Shown here in pieces: positions 48,353 to 58,266 of a stretch of 64,000 nt of DNA. Numbering within the stretch: position 1 is the first letter of the stretch; every line of letters starts with the position of its first letter. Location of the stretch: NCBI GenBank assembly GCA_905233275.1, contig CAJODR010000004.1, forward strand, positions 62,001-126,000, given 5' to 3'. The DNA comes from an uncultured Bacteroidales bacterium. Its GTDB lineage: Bacteria > Bacteroidota > Bacteroidia > Bacteroidales > UBA932. The notes beneath the pieces were generated by a model. The model saw only the letters and a program-made list of their open reading frames with translations. It made no database searches and was not told the origin of the DNA. The position numbers were made by a program, and so were the translations under genes.

Positions 48353-49686
48353 TACGTCTCCAGACGCACTTTTTCGAGAGTAATCATTCCGGGATCGTCT
48401 ATTGCGGTCCCGGTTTTTTCGTAGAAGAATACAGCGTCGCGGACGGTAATACCGTGGATCATTGCGATGGTGCCGGAAGCCTTGATTGCGGTCATGCAGC
48501 CCCTGCAGGTCACCCTCTCGATTAAGATGTCGGTGAAGTCGGGGACGAATGCCGCCGTGGTCGCTGCCACATTGTCCTCATGCCCGGCCGGGCGGTCGGC
48601 GTACGACGTCTCGAAGACAATGGCCTCACCGGCGATATCCGCCATCACTATGTCGCTGATGCGGATGCCGGAAGTCTTCCCTCCCCTCTCGGGAGCACTC
48701 TTGAACCGCAGCCCGGTGTCCGTACCCATGAATGTATTGTGGCGAACGATGACATTTTCTATTCCTCCGGAGAATTCCGACCCGATGACAAAGCCGCCGT
48801 GGGCGTGGAATACCGTATTCCCTTCGATGAGAATATCCTTGCAGGGACCGTCCTTGAGGGCTTTTTCGCCGGCTCCTGCCTTGAGGCAGATGCCGTCATC
48901 GCCCACGTCGACAGTGCAGCCTCGGACAAGGACTCTGCTGCTCTGCATGATGTCGATGCCGTCGCCGTTCTGGGCGTTCCAGGGGCAGCGGACCGTGACG
49001 CCCTCAATCCGCACGTCAGTGCACCTCTGGGGCACGAGGTGGAATTTGGGCGCATTCTGGAGAGTAACGCCTGTCACGCTCACCCTCTCGCAGTCGGTGA
49101 AGCGGACGAGGTGGGTGCGCATCTTCTCCTGAGCCTTGGCGTCGGGAGCGATATCGTCGTAATGCTTGAGTCCGAACGGATACCAGAGCTTGCCGCCGTC
49201 GTCACTCGTGCCGCCGCGGCTGAGGAAGGCCTTCCATTCGACATCGCTCACCTTGCCGCGCTTTACAGCACGCCACCAGGAGCCGTTGCCGTCGATGATT
49301 CCTTCGCCGGAAATACTGACGTCGTGGCTCTTGGAAGCCGTGATACAGGGCTTTACGGAGCCGCTTACGACGAATTCGGACTTGTCCGGAGACATGAGGA
49401 TGACGGCACCCTTCTCGAGGTGGAGGTCAATGCCGCTCTTCAGCACAATCGGCCCCGTGAGATACAGGCCCTCCGGTACGTTGAGATGACCGCCGCCCTG
49501 CTTGGACAGTGCCTCAACGGCCTTGCGGAATGCTTCGGTATTGGACGTAATTCCGTCGGCGACGGCGCCGAATTCGGTCACGGACACCTGCCGGTCGGGA
49601 ATACGGGCAGCTTCTGGATTGATCTCCTGGGACTCTGCTACGGCGCAAGACAGCAGGAGCCCCGCCAATATGGGAAAAATTCGCAT
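48349..49686 (-). CDS. Polygalacturonase-like glycoside hydrolase family 28
   Basis: 445 aa; signal peptide; VTEFGAVADGITSNTEAFRKAVEAL, WNAQNGDGIDIMQSSRVLVRGCTVDVGDDGICLKAG, HGGFVIGSE. Confidence 0.92.
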   Translation of the reverse strand: MRIFPILAGLLLSCAVAESQEINPEAARIPDRQVSVTEFGAVADGITSNTEAFRKAVEALSKQGGGHLNVPEGLYLTGPIVLKSGIDLHLEKGAVILMSPDKSEFVVSGSVKPCITASKSHDVSISGEGIIDGNGSWWRAVKRGKVSDVEWKAFLSRGGTSDDGGKLWYPFGLKHYDDIAPDAKAQEKMRTHLVRFTDCERVSVTGVTLQNAPKFHLVPQRCTDVRIEGVTVRCPWNAQNGDGIDIMQSSRVLVRGCTVDVGDDGICLKAGAGEKALKDGPCKDILIEGNTVFHAHGGFVIGSEFSGGIENVIVRHNTFMGTDTGLRFKSAPERGGKTSGIRISDIVMADIAGEAIVFETSYADRPAGHEDNVAATTAAFVPDFTDILIERVTCRGCMTAIKASGTIAMIHGITVRDAVFFYEKTGTAIDDPGMITLEKVRLETY

Positions 49687-49694
49687 AATATCAA

Positions 49695-50360
49695 TTATTT
49701 AGAGGCAAACACCTTGTCCACCAGCGGATCGGTGAGTTTCATACAGAGCCCTGTCAGCACAGCCTGCAGGAGCGTTCCTTCACGGATTACGTATGTCGTA
49801 CCGTTTCCGGTGAAGAGACCGAAGAAAATGAGCGCAAGGATTACCGTCAGTATCACCAGCGACACATCCAGGATAATCTTTATGAAGCTGAATTTGGCTC
49901 CCGTGCGCTGCGAGACGACCACGAGCGACGAATCGATGGGAAGAAGCCATCCCTCCCCCACCACTTCGAGCCGGATCCCGATTGCCGTCAGGACTATGGC
50001 CACGAAAGTGAGGAGCAGCTGCATCGCATAGTTGGCCGAGGGGGCGTCAATGGCGTTGAACGCCCAGATGAAAAAGTCGATCAGGTATCCGAAAATCAGC
50101 ACCGGAAGCACCTGGATCGCATGTGTCCACTTGAAATCCTTGCGGAGAATGCATGCCTGCAGCACGATGAACGAGATATTGAATATCCAGGTGAACGTGC
50201 CGATGGAAATAGACGTAAACTTAAGTCCGAGGATCGTCGGGACGCAGGAAAGCGGCGCAATTCCGAGATTGGACTTGATGGAAAGTCCGACTCCCAGGGC
50301 CGCTATGATAAGTCCGAGGGTTGAAATGCCGTACCTGACAGCGAAACTTCTTTTAGCCAT
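49695..50360 (-). CDS. YczE/YitT-like membrane protein (DUF6198-like)
   Basis: MAKRSFAVRYGISTLGLIIAALGVGLSIKSNLGIAPLSCVP...; five or so TM segments. Confidence 0.7.
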   Translation of the reverse strand: MAKRSFAVRYGISTLGLIIAALGVGLSIKSNLGIAPLSCVPTILGLKFTSISIGTFTWIFNISFIVLQACILRKDFKWTHAIQVLPVLIFGYLIDFFIWAFNAIDAPSANYAMQLLLTFVAIVLTAIGIRLEVVGEGWLLPIDSSLVVVSQRTGAKFSFIKIILDVSLVILTVILALIFFGLFTGNGTTYVIREGTLLQAVLTGLCMKLTDPLVDKVFASK

Positions 50361-50430
50361 AACCCTGCAAATATACGAAGTTTTCGGTTTTTTTTGTATA
50401 TTTGAAAAATTTCGCCCTCTCGCAGTAACA

Positions 50431-52404
50431 ATGACAAAGCGCCTAGCATTATTCTTCATCCTTCTCGCCGGCTTCCTCCAGCCTGCCATTTCCCAGAACA
50501 ACGATTACGACATCGACGACGAATGCTTCGAGTACATGAAGCAGGCTGAAGCCCTCATCGGCAAGCCTGGATTCGACGAAGTCAACGCAAAACTGCTCGC
50601 AAGAGCCAAGGCCAAGGGCGACGAAAAGGCCAGGACCATCTACTACGTCGAATGCCTCAAGCACGTGACCAAACTCCGCCCCACAATATCCAAGGCAGAG
50701 GATCCCCGGGCATACGAGAAGGAGATGATGCGTATTGAGCAGGACATCAAGAAAGCGTTCGAGGAGCTCAAAATCGTCTCCCGCGAGACAGGTTACAAGC
50801 AGTATTATTACTACGCCTACCAGCTGATTCGAAACTATTATTTCACCACCAGGCAATACAGCGCCATGATGGACACCATCCTGGAGATGCGTGAGACGGC
50901 GATCCAGGAAGGGGACGAATACGGCAAATGGACGAGCGACAAGTACATGGTGTCAATGTACCTCACATACGACGACTACAAGAATGCCAAGCGGTACCTG
51001 AAGGAAGTCCTCGGAATATACGAGACCTCTGAAGATGAAACCATCCTGCGGCAGTCTGTCGCTCATACATATCTGGAATATGCTGAATGCTTCCCCGTCG
51101 GGAGCGACTCGATGAGGCTCATGGTCGCAAAGTCAGCAGAAGTAAACAACGGCCTCCAGGACACCTGCCGCCGCAATGTGTACCTCGCGACATTCGCCCT
51201 GCTAGACAGGGACATCAAATCATATAAGTCATATCGTGACGAAGCCCTTTCCAGCCAATACGGCTCCGTCGTCTCCAAAACGCTGCCGATCTATTTCAAA
51301 CTCACCGACGCGGTAGTCGACGGAAGTATCGACAAATACGGCAGCTCACTTGATTCCCTGTCCACTCACAAGGAGATTATGATGCTGGAGGCGGTAGCCG
51401 AGAGCTGGGGGCACAACAAGACCGCCCTCATCCTGGAGAAAGCCCTGACCGGCAGGATGCGCGAGAAAATCGCCAATCTCAACGAGATCAGTCTCTCCGA
51501 ATTGGAAGTCCAGTACGGCAACAAAGTCCTTCAGGCAGAGCTGGACGCTTCAGAGGAAAGAGTCGAGAGAATCACGAGGATTCTGATCATTCTCGGCGCC
51601 GTCATACTTGCCGGCCTCATAGTATTCCTCCTGCTGCATATCCGGACACTCCGCCGCGCCAAACGCAATGACGAAAAACGCATCACCGAGCTCACAGAAG
51701 CCAACGAGCGCGTACGCTTCGCCAATGAAGCCAAGACCAGGTTCATCCAGAACATGACCCACGAAGTCAGGACTCCGCTCAACGCAATCACCGGATTCTC
51801 GCAGCTCCTGTCGCTCCCGGACGGCATGTTCTCGGAAGAGGAAAAAGCTGAATTCTCCAGCCACGTCATGACCAATACGAAGATGCTGACGATGCTTCTC
51901 GACGACATCCTCCATTCGTCCGACATGGACTCGGGGACATACTCGATTACCATCGAAGAATGCGAATGCGGCGCAATCTGCCATGAATCCATCAGCTCCG
52001 CAGAGCACCGTCTGCAGCCGGGCGTCCAGATTCATTTCCTTCCCGAAATCGAGCTCCCGTTCACTCTGAAGACCGATCCTCTCCGCGTGCAGCAGGTCCT
52101 GACCAATCTCCTTACCAACGCCTGCAAGCATACGCCTTCCGGCGAAATCAGGCTTGGATGCTCGCTGAGCGAGGATAAGGAAATGCTGACATTCACCATC
52201 GAAGACACCGGCTCGGGTATTCCGGCCGAGGATGCCGAGCGCATATTCGACCGCTTCGTCAAGCTCAACGATTTCGTCCAGGGCACCGGCCTCGGACTCA
52301 GCATCTGCCGCGACATCACGACGCGCCTGGGCGGAAAAATATACCTGGACACCTCTTATACCGGAGGGTCCAGGTTTGTATTCTCAATTCCTGTAAAGAA
52401 ATAG
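50431..52404 (+). CDS. Sensor histidine kinase with TPR-like periplasmic region
   Basis: Signal peptide, TM, HisKA FIQNMTHEVRTPLNAITGFSQLL, HATPase TNLLTNACKHTPSGEI..EDTGSGIPAED..GTGLGLSICR; true start at 50431, not 50032. Confidence 0.92.
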   Translation: MTKRLALFFILLAGFLQPAISQNNDYDIDDECFEYMKQAEALIGKPGFDEVNAKLLARAKAKGDEKARTIYYVECLKHVTKLRPTISKAEDPRAYEKEMMRIEQDIKKAFEELKIVSRETGYKQYYYYAYQLIRNYYFTTRQYSAMMDTILEMRETAIQEGDEYGKWTSDKYMVSMYLTYDDYKNAKRYLKEVLGIYETSEDETILRQSVAHTYLEYAECFPVGSDSMRLMVAKSAEVNNGLQDTCRRNVYLATFALLDRDIKSYKSYRDEALSSQYGSVVSKTLPIYFKLTDAVVDGSIDKYGSSLDSLSTHKEIMMLEAVAESWGHNKTALILEKALTGRMREKIANLNEISLSELEVQYGNKVLQAELDASEERVERITRILIILGAVILAGLIVFLLLHIRTLRRAKRNDEKRITELTEANERVRFANEAKTRFIQNMTHEVRTPLNAITGFSQLLSLPDGMFSEEEKAEFSSHVMTNTKMLTMLLDDILHSSDMDSGTYSITIEECECGAICHESISSAEHRLQPGVQIHFLPEIELPFTLKTDPLRVQQVLTNLLTNACKHTPSGEIRLGCSLSEDKEMLTFTIEDTGSGIPAEDAERIFDRFVKLNDFVQGTGLGLSICRDITTRLGGKIYLDTSYTGGSRFVFSIPVKK

Positions 52405-52416
52405 AAGTTATTCCTT

Positions 52417-53673
52417 TTAGAGATTGAATTTGACCATCGTGAGTATACGGTGGTTGGTGACGTTGTGGGCCTCGCTGACCATTCCATAGTGGTCAAGGGT
52501 GCCGTAAGCGGCAGTGGTGAAGTCGTACTCGACGGCGAACTGGAAGCGTCCCAGTGTGTACATGACGGTCGGGGTAAAGCGGATGATGCTGTCAATATTG
52601 GCGAATCCGTTGGAACTGAAGTAGAAATCATCCATCTTGCCGTTGCCATTGCCGTCGTAGATTGCCTCGATGGTACCGAGATTCTTGTGATAGCCGGCCA
52701 TGCCCATGAGGGTCCACCTCGGGGACAGTTTGTACTGTGCGGAGAGGAATGAGGTCCAGTTCTGGAAAGGAGTGTATTCGGCGGAAATGCCGTCTGCCTT
52801 GATGCCGCAAACCGCATAGCCGCTGTTCATCTGCATGTTGTCCGCAGCCTGTCCGTAAGTGGTCTTGGCCTTGATCTGGAAGTCTCCGGCGGTATACTGG
52901 AGATAGAGGAACGGAGAATATGACATGAACCATTCGTCATATTTCTTACCGGTCTTGGACTCGTAACCGTAGTGGGGACGGAGAGTGAGTATGTCGACAC
53001 CGGCACGGCCGAGGAAGCCGCCCTTCTTGAAGGAGAGGCCCGCGTAGATCTCGGGGATGGCATGACGCTGGTACTTGTTGGTCTTGCCGTCGGGACCGTT
53101 GGAGATGTACTGCATGTTCTCGATGAGGGCTCCGGTAAAGCTCACGCCGCCGCCGATATTGAGATTGTACTGGATCTGGGCACTGCGGTTGAACGGGCTG
53201 AAGGGTGCCGCGGTCTCAAGGTTGATGCAGTGAGCCATATCGGCGGCCATGGGGTGCCATGTCTGGCCGATGAGGAGGCTCGATTTGTCCCAGCCGAGGG
53301 TCATGTAGGCCTGGCGCATACGGAATACGCCGACCGTGCCGCTGAGGCAGTAGAAGTCGCCTTCGATCTTGCCACCCATCTTGACACCGTTGATCTCATA
53401 TCCGAGGACGTCGAGTCCGAGACGGGTAGTGATAGCCTGGAAGTTGTAGCTGGAAACGGCGTTGACGTCATTGCCTCCGACGACATTCTCGTCCAAGGGA
53501 AGGAAGAAGAACATATCCTCGGTAAGGGACTTGGTCGCCCTCGAATCGAAGAATGCATAGTTGCGGATAAATCCGTAAGGCTTGAAGTGATAATCCTTCA
53601 CTTCGTCCTGCGCTGAAACAGCGGTGCCCAGGAAAAGGGCACCGGCTGCTAAAAGTATTGCACGTTTTTTCAT
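52417..53673 (-). CDS. Outer-membrane porin-like protein
   Basis: 418 aa; signal peptide; beta-rich sequence ending in aromatic-rich strands (FQFAVEYDFTTAAYGTLDHYG...VTNHRILTMVKFNL). Confidence 0.75.
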   Translation of the reverse strand: MKKRAILLAAGALFLGTAVSAQDEVKDYHFKPYGFIRNYAFFDSRATKSLTEDMFFFLPLDENVVGGNDVNAVSSYNFQAITTRLGLDVLGYEINGVKMGGKIEGDFYCLSGTVGVFRMRQAYMTLGWDKSSLLIGQTWHPMAADMAHCINLETAAPFSPFNRSAQIQYNLNIGGGVSFTGALIENMQYISNGPDGKTNKYQRHAIPEIYAGLSFKKGGFLGRAGVDILTLRPHYGYESKTGKKYDEWFMSYSPFLYLQYTAGDFQIKAKTTYGQAADNMQMNSGYAVCGIKADGISAEYTPFQNWTSFLSAQYKLSPRWTLMGMAGYHKNLGTIEAIYDGNGNGKMDDFYFSSNGFANIDSIIRFTPTVMYTLGRFQFAVEYDFTTAAYGTLDHYGMVSEAHNVTNHRILTMVKFNL

Positions 53674-53682
53674 TGAGATCTG

Positions 53683-56658
53683 TTATTCGTTGGTAAACCT
53701 GAGGTCAACGGGAATCTTTTTCTTGGCTATCATTTCTATGTCAGCCTTCAAGTCGTCGGACACGACGGAATATGCAGAGGTGAACTCTTTGGCCGCGTCC
53801 TTGTCTCCGACAGCCTGGAGCTCCATGACCTTGGCCATGATGCTCTCAACATCAGGCATATATGCATCGAAATCAATGGAATAGCCCTGATTGCCGGAGA
53901 GCTTGGTAATGGCTCCGCTCTGGACCAGGTTGTTGAGAATGATGACATTGGCCCGTCCTGTGGCATCGACTGTGCCGAAGCGTGAAGAACGAAGGAGACT
54001 GGCGGTGAAGGTGGTGATGAGATTCTTCTTCTGGATGAGTCCGGTCAGTTTATGCTCATCAAGCATCTTGCATGCGAGCCAGAGGCCCATGACATTGTCC
54101 TTAACCTTCTCGACGGTAAGAGCCTCTTCGCCCAGGGCTTCCGTAACGGTCTGGCCGGACAGGGTCTCCCTGACGCCAAGGCCATGTGCGATCTCACGGA
54201 AAGCGATATTCCAGTAGAATGCATCAGGATCGAGATAACCGCGGAAATTCTGCTCGAGTAGCAGCTGGCCGACAGGATACACCGTGTGATGGAATTTCTC
54301 TGTGATTACGTTCTGGAAGAGGATGGTCTTGCTTCCCTGTACATCACCCGAGGCCGGGAGGTTGATTGCGACCACCTTGTAACCGGCATTCGCATTTCCG
54401 GCATATTCGAGAGCGTCGGCAGAAACAACATTGACAACGCCGGGATTGAAACGCTTGAATTCTTCCTTGACAGGCAGGGACATCTGCAGTTCAGGAATCT
54501 CTTCGCTGATATTCTTGAGGAGTTCGCTGCGGTACATGTCGTTGAGGAGAACGAATGCGCCGTAGGAAGCCTTGATACCGTAGAGATTGTCGTCGTTGTA
54601 CGAGACCGGACCGATAATGAGGTCCATACGGCTGTCGTCAACGGAAAGCCATGCCGCATCAGAAGCATGATAGTCATCGCTGTTGAGGCCTTCGATTCTC
54701 TCAAGCAAATAGTTACGTACGCTCTCCTTGATGGTGGTATCGGCTGCAGACTTGAGATAACCGGCAATCTTGTCGATATTCTCCTTGTAGGCTTCGTGAT
54801 ACCATACGGTCTTGAGGGAGCGGTCGGAATCCCTGACGATCAGGGTGTAAGGACTGAGCTTAGCGGGGTCGTCGAAGTCTTCGAATTCCTGCGCTGTCAT
54901 GTCCTCGGGATAGAAGCGTGCTCCTGCGGGCCTGTCACCGATGCCGTCGATGAAGGACTTGCCGGTCACGCGGTCCCAAGGGCCGTAATTGATGAGGGCG
55001 TAATCAGCGAGATCGGGATCAAGACCCTTGAGGAGGTTGTCCTTGTCACCGTAGTTCTGCTTCCAGTAAATGTTGTCGATTTCATCGGCAGCGAGGGAGT
55101 ACAAGCGGAGGCATTCCTTGCCATTGTCTGTCAGGGTCTCGGCGGATGAAGGGACGGAGAGTTTAACCTCGACGTAGTTTTCGGAACGTGTAACGTGCTC
55201 CTCAGCGGTACCCTCGAAGGGGAATATCTTCGTAAGCCAGAAGAATCCGAGGATGAAACCAATGATACCGATTATGATACCGGTCTTGGCCATGTCCTTG
55301 GTCTCGACGAGTCCGGTGGAAGATGCGATGGCATTCGGAGGCGTGGATATAGGGAAGAGCATCGCTATCGAGGCGCAAACCGCGATGAACGAAATCATGG
55401 CATGAGTGCCGCCCAGGCCGACGAATGATGCATTATTGGCAGCTGCCGGATCAGCCATGCCCTCCGCCACGACGATGAGGATCGGAATAAGGAGAGCGGC
55501 TGTGGCACTGTTGGAAATGAAGTTGGAGAGGAAGTAGCACACCAGGCCCGCGATGACAAGCACCACGACGACGCTCATCGAGCCGAACGGAATGGCGTTG
55601 ATGAGAACTTTTGCAAGGCCGGTGCCCTGAAGGCAGGTACCTAAGGCGAATCCGCCGGCGACGAGCCAGAGGACCGTCCAGTTGATTTCCTTGATATCTT
55701 CCTTGCCGAAAATACCGGTCGCGGTGAATACGCCGAGCGGAATAAGAGCGACTACGTTGGAATTGATCCCTGTAATCTGCTCGGTGGCCCACAGGAGAAT
55801 GGTGCCGATGAATGTAATCCACACTACATATGTCTTCCAGTCAGATTTGCGTTTGCTGGCAGGGATTTCGAGGACCACTTCCTTTGACTTGAAGGGGAAG
55901 AATAGCTGCAGCAGCAACCATGCAACGACAAGCATCACAAGGACGAACGGAATCATCCTTACAGCCCATTCCATGAAAGAGACTTCATAACCGGCCTCTG
56001 CGAGGAATTTGACCGCAGTAGCATTGGGAGGAGTGCCGATAGGGGTACCGATGCCGCCGAGGTTGGCAGCAATCGGGATAGCCAGGGCGAGGCCGATCTT
56101 TCCTTTGTCATCCTTGGGGAGCACTGCGAGAACCGGGGCGAGGAATGCGAGCATCATCGCAGCAGTAGCAGTGTTGGACATGAACATCGAGAAGACGGCG
56201 ATCACGATAAGGAATCCGAGCAGAACCATCTTCGGCCTGGTACCGAAAGGCTTCAGGAGGACTCTGGCGAGAGTCACGTCCAGACCGTATTTCTCGGCCA
56301 TGATAGCAAGGACGAATCCGCCGAGGAAGAGCATGACCACAGGGTCAGCGAAGGCGGACATCAGGGATTTGTAGTTGACGAGTTCGCCGTATTTGGCGTC
56401 ACACAGGAATCCGAGTCCCTTGTCCGACACCGTCAGGAGGGCGAATACAATTACTAACAGGGATGTCGTCCAGTTGGGGATGATTTCAAACATCCACATG
56501 AGGGCGGCAAACACAAAGAGGGCGATAACCCTCTGCTGAACGACTGTCAGTCCCTCTATGCCGAAAAAGCTGACGGGGACTGCAAGAAGGAAGGCTGTGA
56601 CGATGAGCACAAGAGGCAGCAGCACCACATACTTCGCACTTACTTTTTTGGTTGCCAT
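53683..56658 (-). CDS. SLC13/DASS-family sodium-coupled anion transporter fused to an M49-like (dipeptidyl-peptidase III-like) domain with altered zinc ligands
   Basis: 991 aa. N-terminal about 490 aa: MSNTATAAMMLAFLAPVLAVLP, GGIGTPIGTPPN, SNFISNSATAALLIPI, FPISTPPNAIA. C-terminal about 500 aa: INYGPWDRVTGKSFIDGIGDRPAGARFYPEDM, GNANAGYKVVAINLP, FREIAHGLG, VEKVKDNVMGLW. Confidence 0.85.
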   Translation of the reverse strand: MATKKVSAKYVVLLPLVLIVTAFLLAVPVSFFGIEGLTVVQQRVIALFVFAALMWMFEIIPNWTTSLLVIVFALLTVSDKGLGFLCDAKYGELVNYKSLMSAFADPVVMLFLGGFVLAIMAEKYGLDVTLARVLLKPFGTRPKMVLLGFLIVIAVFSMFMSNTATAAMMLAFLAPVLAVLPKDDKGKIGLALAIPIAANLGGIGTPIGTPPNATAVKFLAEAGYEVSFMEWAVRMIPFVLVMLVVAWLLLQLFFPFKSKEVVLEIPASKRKSDWKTYVVWITFIGTILLWATEQITGINSNVVALIPLGVFTATGIFGKEDIKEINWTVLWLVAGGFALGTCLQGTGLAKVLINAIPFGSMSVVVVLVIAGLVCYFLSNFISNSATAALLIPILIVVAEGMADPAAANNASFVGLGGTHAMISFIAVCASIAMLFPISTPPNAIASSTGLVETKDMAKTGIIIGIIGFILGFFWLTKIFPFEGTAEEHVTRSENYVEVKLSVPSSAETLTDNGKECLRLYSLAADEIDNIYWKQNYGDKDNLLKGLDPDLADYALINYGPWDRVTGKSFIDGIGDRPAGARFYPEDMTAQEFEDFDDPAKLSPYTLIVRDSDRSLKTVWYHEAYKENIDKIAGYLKSAADTTIKESVRNYLLERIEGLNSDDYHASDAAWLSVDDSRMDLIIGPVSYNDDNLYGIKASYGAFVLLNDMYRSELLKNISEEIPELQMSLPVKEEFKRFNPGVVNVVSADALEYAGNANAGYKVVAINLPASGDVQGSKTILFQNVITEKFHHTVYPVGQLLLEQNFRGYLDPDAFYWNIAFREIAHGLGVRETLSGQTVTEALGEEALTVEKVKDNVMGLWLACKMLDEHKLTGLIQKKNLITTFTASLLRSSRFGTVDATGRANVIILNNLVQSGAITKLSGNQGYSIDFDAYMPDVESIMAKVMELQAVGDKDAAKEFTSAYSVVSDDLKADIEMIAKKKIPVDLRFTNE

Positions 56659-56746
56659 TGTATAGTTTGGTTAATATTATCCTGTTTGGATACAGTCTGC
56701 AAAGTTAACCAAACTTTGAGTATTTAGCAAGCTAAACGGCGACTTT

Positions 56747-57526
56747 TCAGAAGAGCCTTTCCGCAAGAGCGACAGTGGTTTTGGCCGCCCTGACGTCGTG
56801 TACGCGGAGAATGTCCGCGCCAAGGCGAATGGCTTCCAGATGCACGAGCTCCGTGGTCGTCCCCGCCTCCTCAGGCCCAAGGCCGAACGGCTGCGATACG
56901 AACCGCTTCCGGGATACCCCCACAAGCAGTTCACGGCCGAATCTCCCGAGGCGCGGGAGTCCCTCCAGCAGATCAAAATTCTCCGTCACATTCTTCGAGA
57001 AGCCGAATCCCGGATCAAGGATCCAGTCCTGCACGCCGGCCCTGTCCGCCCTCTCCGAGAAATCGTCGAAGAAGTCCTCTACGGCACGCACCACGCCTTC
57101 CGGATATTCGCCCGGAGCCCCCGCTGGGCCGCAATTGTGCATCGCGACATACGGCAGCCCAAGCTCCGCCACAAGCGGCAGCATTTCCGGGTCCGCCCCC
57201 GCGGAAACGTCATTGACAATAAACGGCCGCCCAAGAGCCTCTGACATCCGCCTCACGATCCCGCTCCTGAACGTATCCACCGATACAGTCTCCACATCTT
57301 CAAGGAATGGCACCGCCTCCGAAAGCCGACTCCACTCCTCCGCCTCAGACACCGCAGCAGATCCCGGCCGAGTACTCACAGCCCCCACGTCAATGATATC
57401 CGCGCCACAGGCAAGCATCTCCCCAATCCTCAGGCCAATCCCCTCCCCGCTGCACCTCGACGCCGCGTAGAACGAATCCCCCGTCACATTGACGATCCCC
57501 ATTATCCGTATTTTCCTTCCATTCAT
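56747..57526 (-). CDS. folP: Dihydropteroate synthase
   Basis: MGIVNVTGDSFYAASR, GADIIDVGAVSTRPGSAAVSEAEEW, NDVSAGADPEM, LDPGFGFSKNVTENFDLL. Confidence 0.94.
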   Translation of the reverse strand: MNGRKIRIMGIVNVTGDSFYAASRCSGEGIGLRIGEMLACGADIIDVGAVSTRPGSAAVSEAEEWSRLSEAVPFLEDVETVSVDTFRSGIVRRMSEALGRPFIVNDVSAGADPEMLPLVAELGLPYVAMHNCGPAGAPGEYPEGVVRAVEDFFDDFSERADRAGVQDWILDPGFGFSKNVTENFDLLEGLPRLGRFGRELLVGVSRKRFVSQPFGLGPEEAGTTTELVHLEAIRLGADILRVHDVRAAKTTVALAERLF

Positions 57527-57585
57527 GTCCGCAAATATACTCAATTCCAATAAAAATAGTATCTTTGCGTATATTTAAATCAGAT

Positions 57586-58266
57586 ATGTTAATTGTAGTT
57601 GAAGGTCTGGACGGATCAGGGAAGTCGACGCAGGTTGCGAGGCTGAGAGAATACCTGAATGAGAAGTGCGGGGAGGTGGAGTATATCCATTTTCCGAGAT
57701 ATGATGCCGCGCCGTATGGGGAATTGATCGGGAAGTTCTTGCGCGGGGGATTCGGTGAGATCAGCGAGGTGCACCCGCAATTGGTGGCTCTGCTGTTTGC
57801 TGAGGACCGTCACGGGGCGGGCCCCGGGATGAAGAAGGCGCTTGCCGAAGGGAAGGTGGTGCTTCTGGACCGGTATGTTTATTCGAATATTGCGTACCAG
57901 TGCGCAAAACTGCCGCATTATGACGAGCGGGAGGATCTGCGCCAGTGGATAATCAATACTGAATTCGGCCTTTTCGACCTGCCGCGCCCCGATATCAACC
58001 TGTTTCTCGACGTGCCCATCGGCTTTGTGGAGGAGAAACTGACCGCTTCCCGCAAGGGCGGCGACAGGGAGTATTTATCCCCCGGACAGCGCGACATCCA
58101 CGAGGCCAGCATCGATTTCCAGAAGACTGTCCGCAGTATTTATTTGAGACAAGCGGAGATCGACAAGGGATTCCTCCGCATCGACTGCTCTGACGAAAAC
58201 GGGGCCATGCTGCCGCCGGATGCCATTTTTGAGAAAGTGAAGGCAGCCGTTGAAAGCGCTCTATGA
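57586..58266 (+). CDS. tmk: Thymidylate kinase
   Basis: MLIVVEGLDGSGKSTQVARLREYL; DRYVYSNIAYQCAKL. Confidence 0.93.
   Translation: MLIVVEGLDGSGKSTQVARLREYLNEKCGEVEYIHFPRYDAAPYGELIGKFLRGGFGEISEVHPQLVALLFAEDRHGAGPGMKKALAEGKVVLLDRYVYSNIAYQCAKLPHYDEREDLRQWIINTEFGLFDLPRPDINLFLDVPIGFVEEKLTASRKGGDREYLSPGQRDIHEASIDFQKTVRSIYLRQAEIDKGFLRIDCSDENGAMLPPDAIFEKVKAAVESAL

Noticed and set aside
50032-50430. N-terminal extension of the histidine kinase ORF
   Set aside because: Overlaps the divergent membrane-protein gene; a proper signal peptide begins at MTKRLALFFILLAGFLQPAIS (50431).
54286-55149. 287-aa plus-strand ORF inside the DASS/M49-like fusion gene
   Set aside because: Antisense shadow; the minus-strand frame carries the conserved M49-like blocks.
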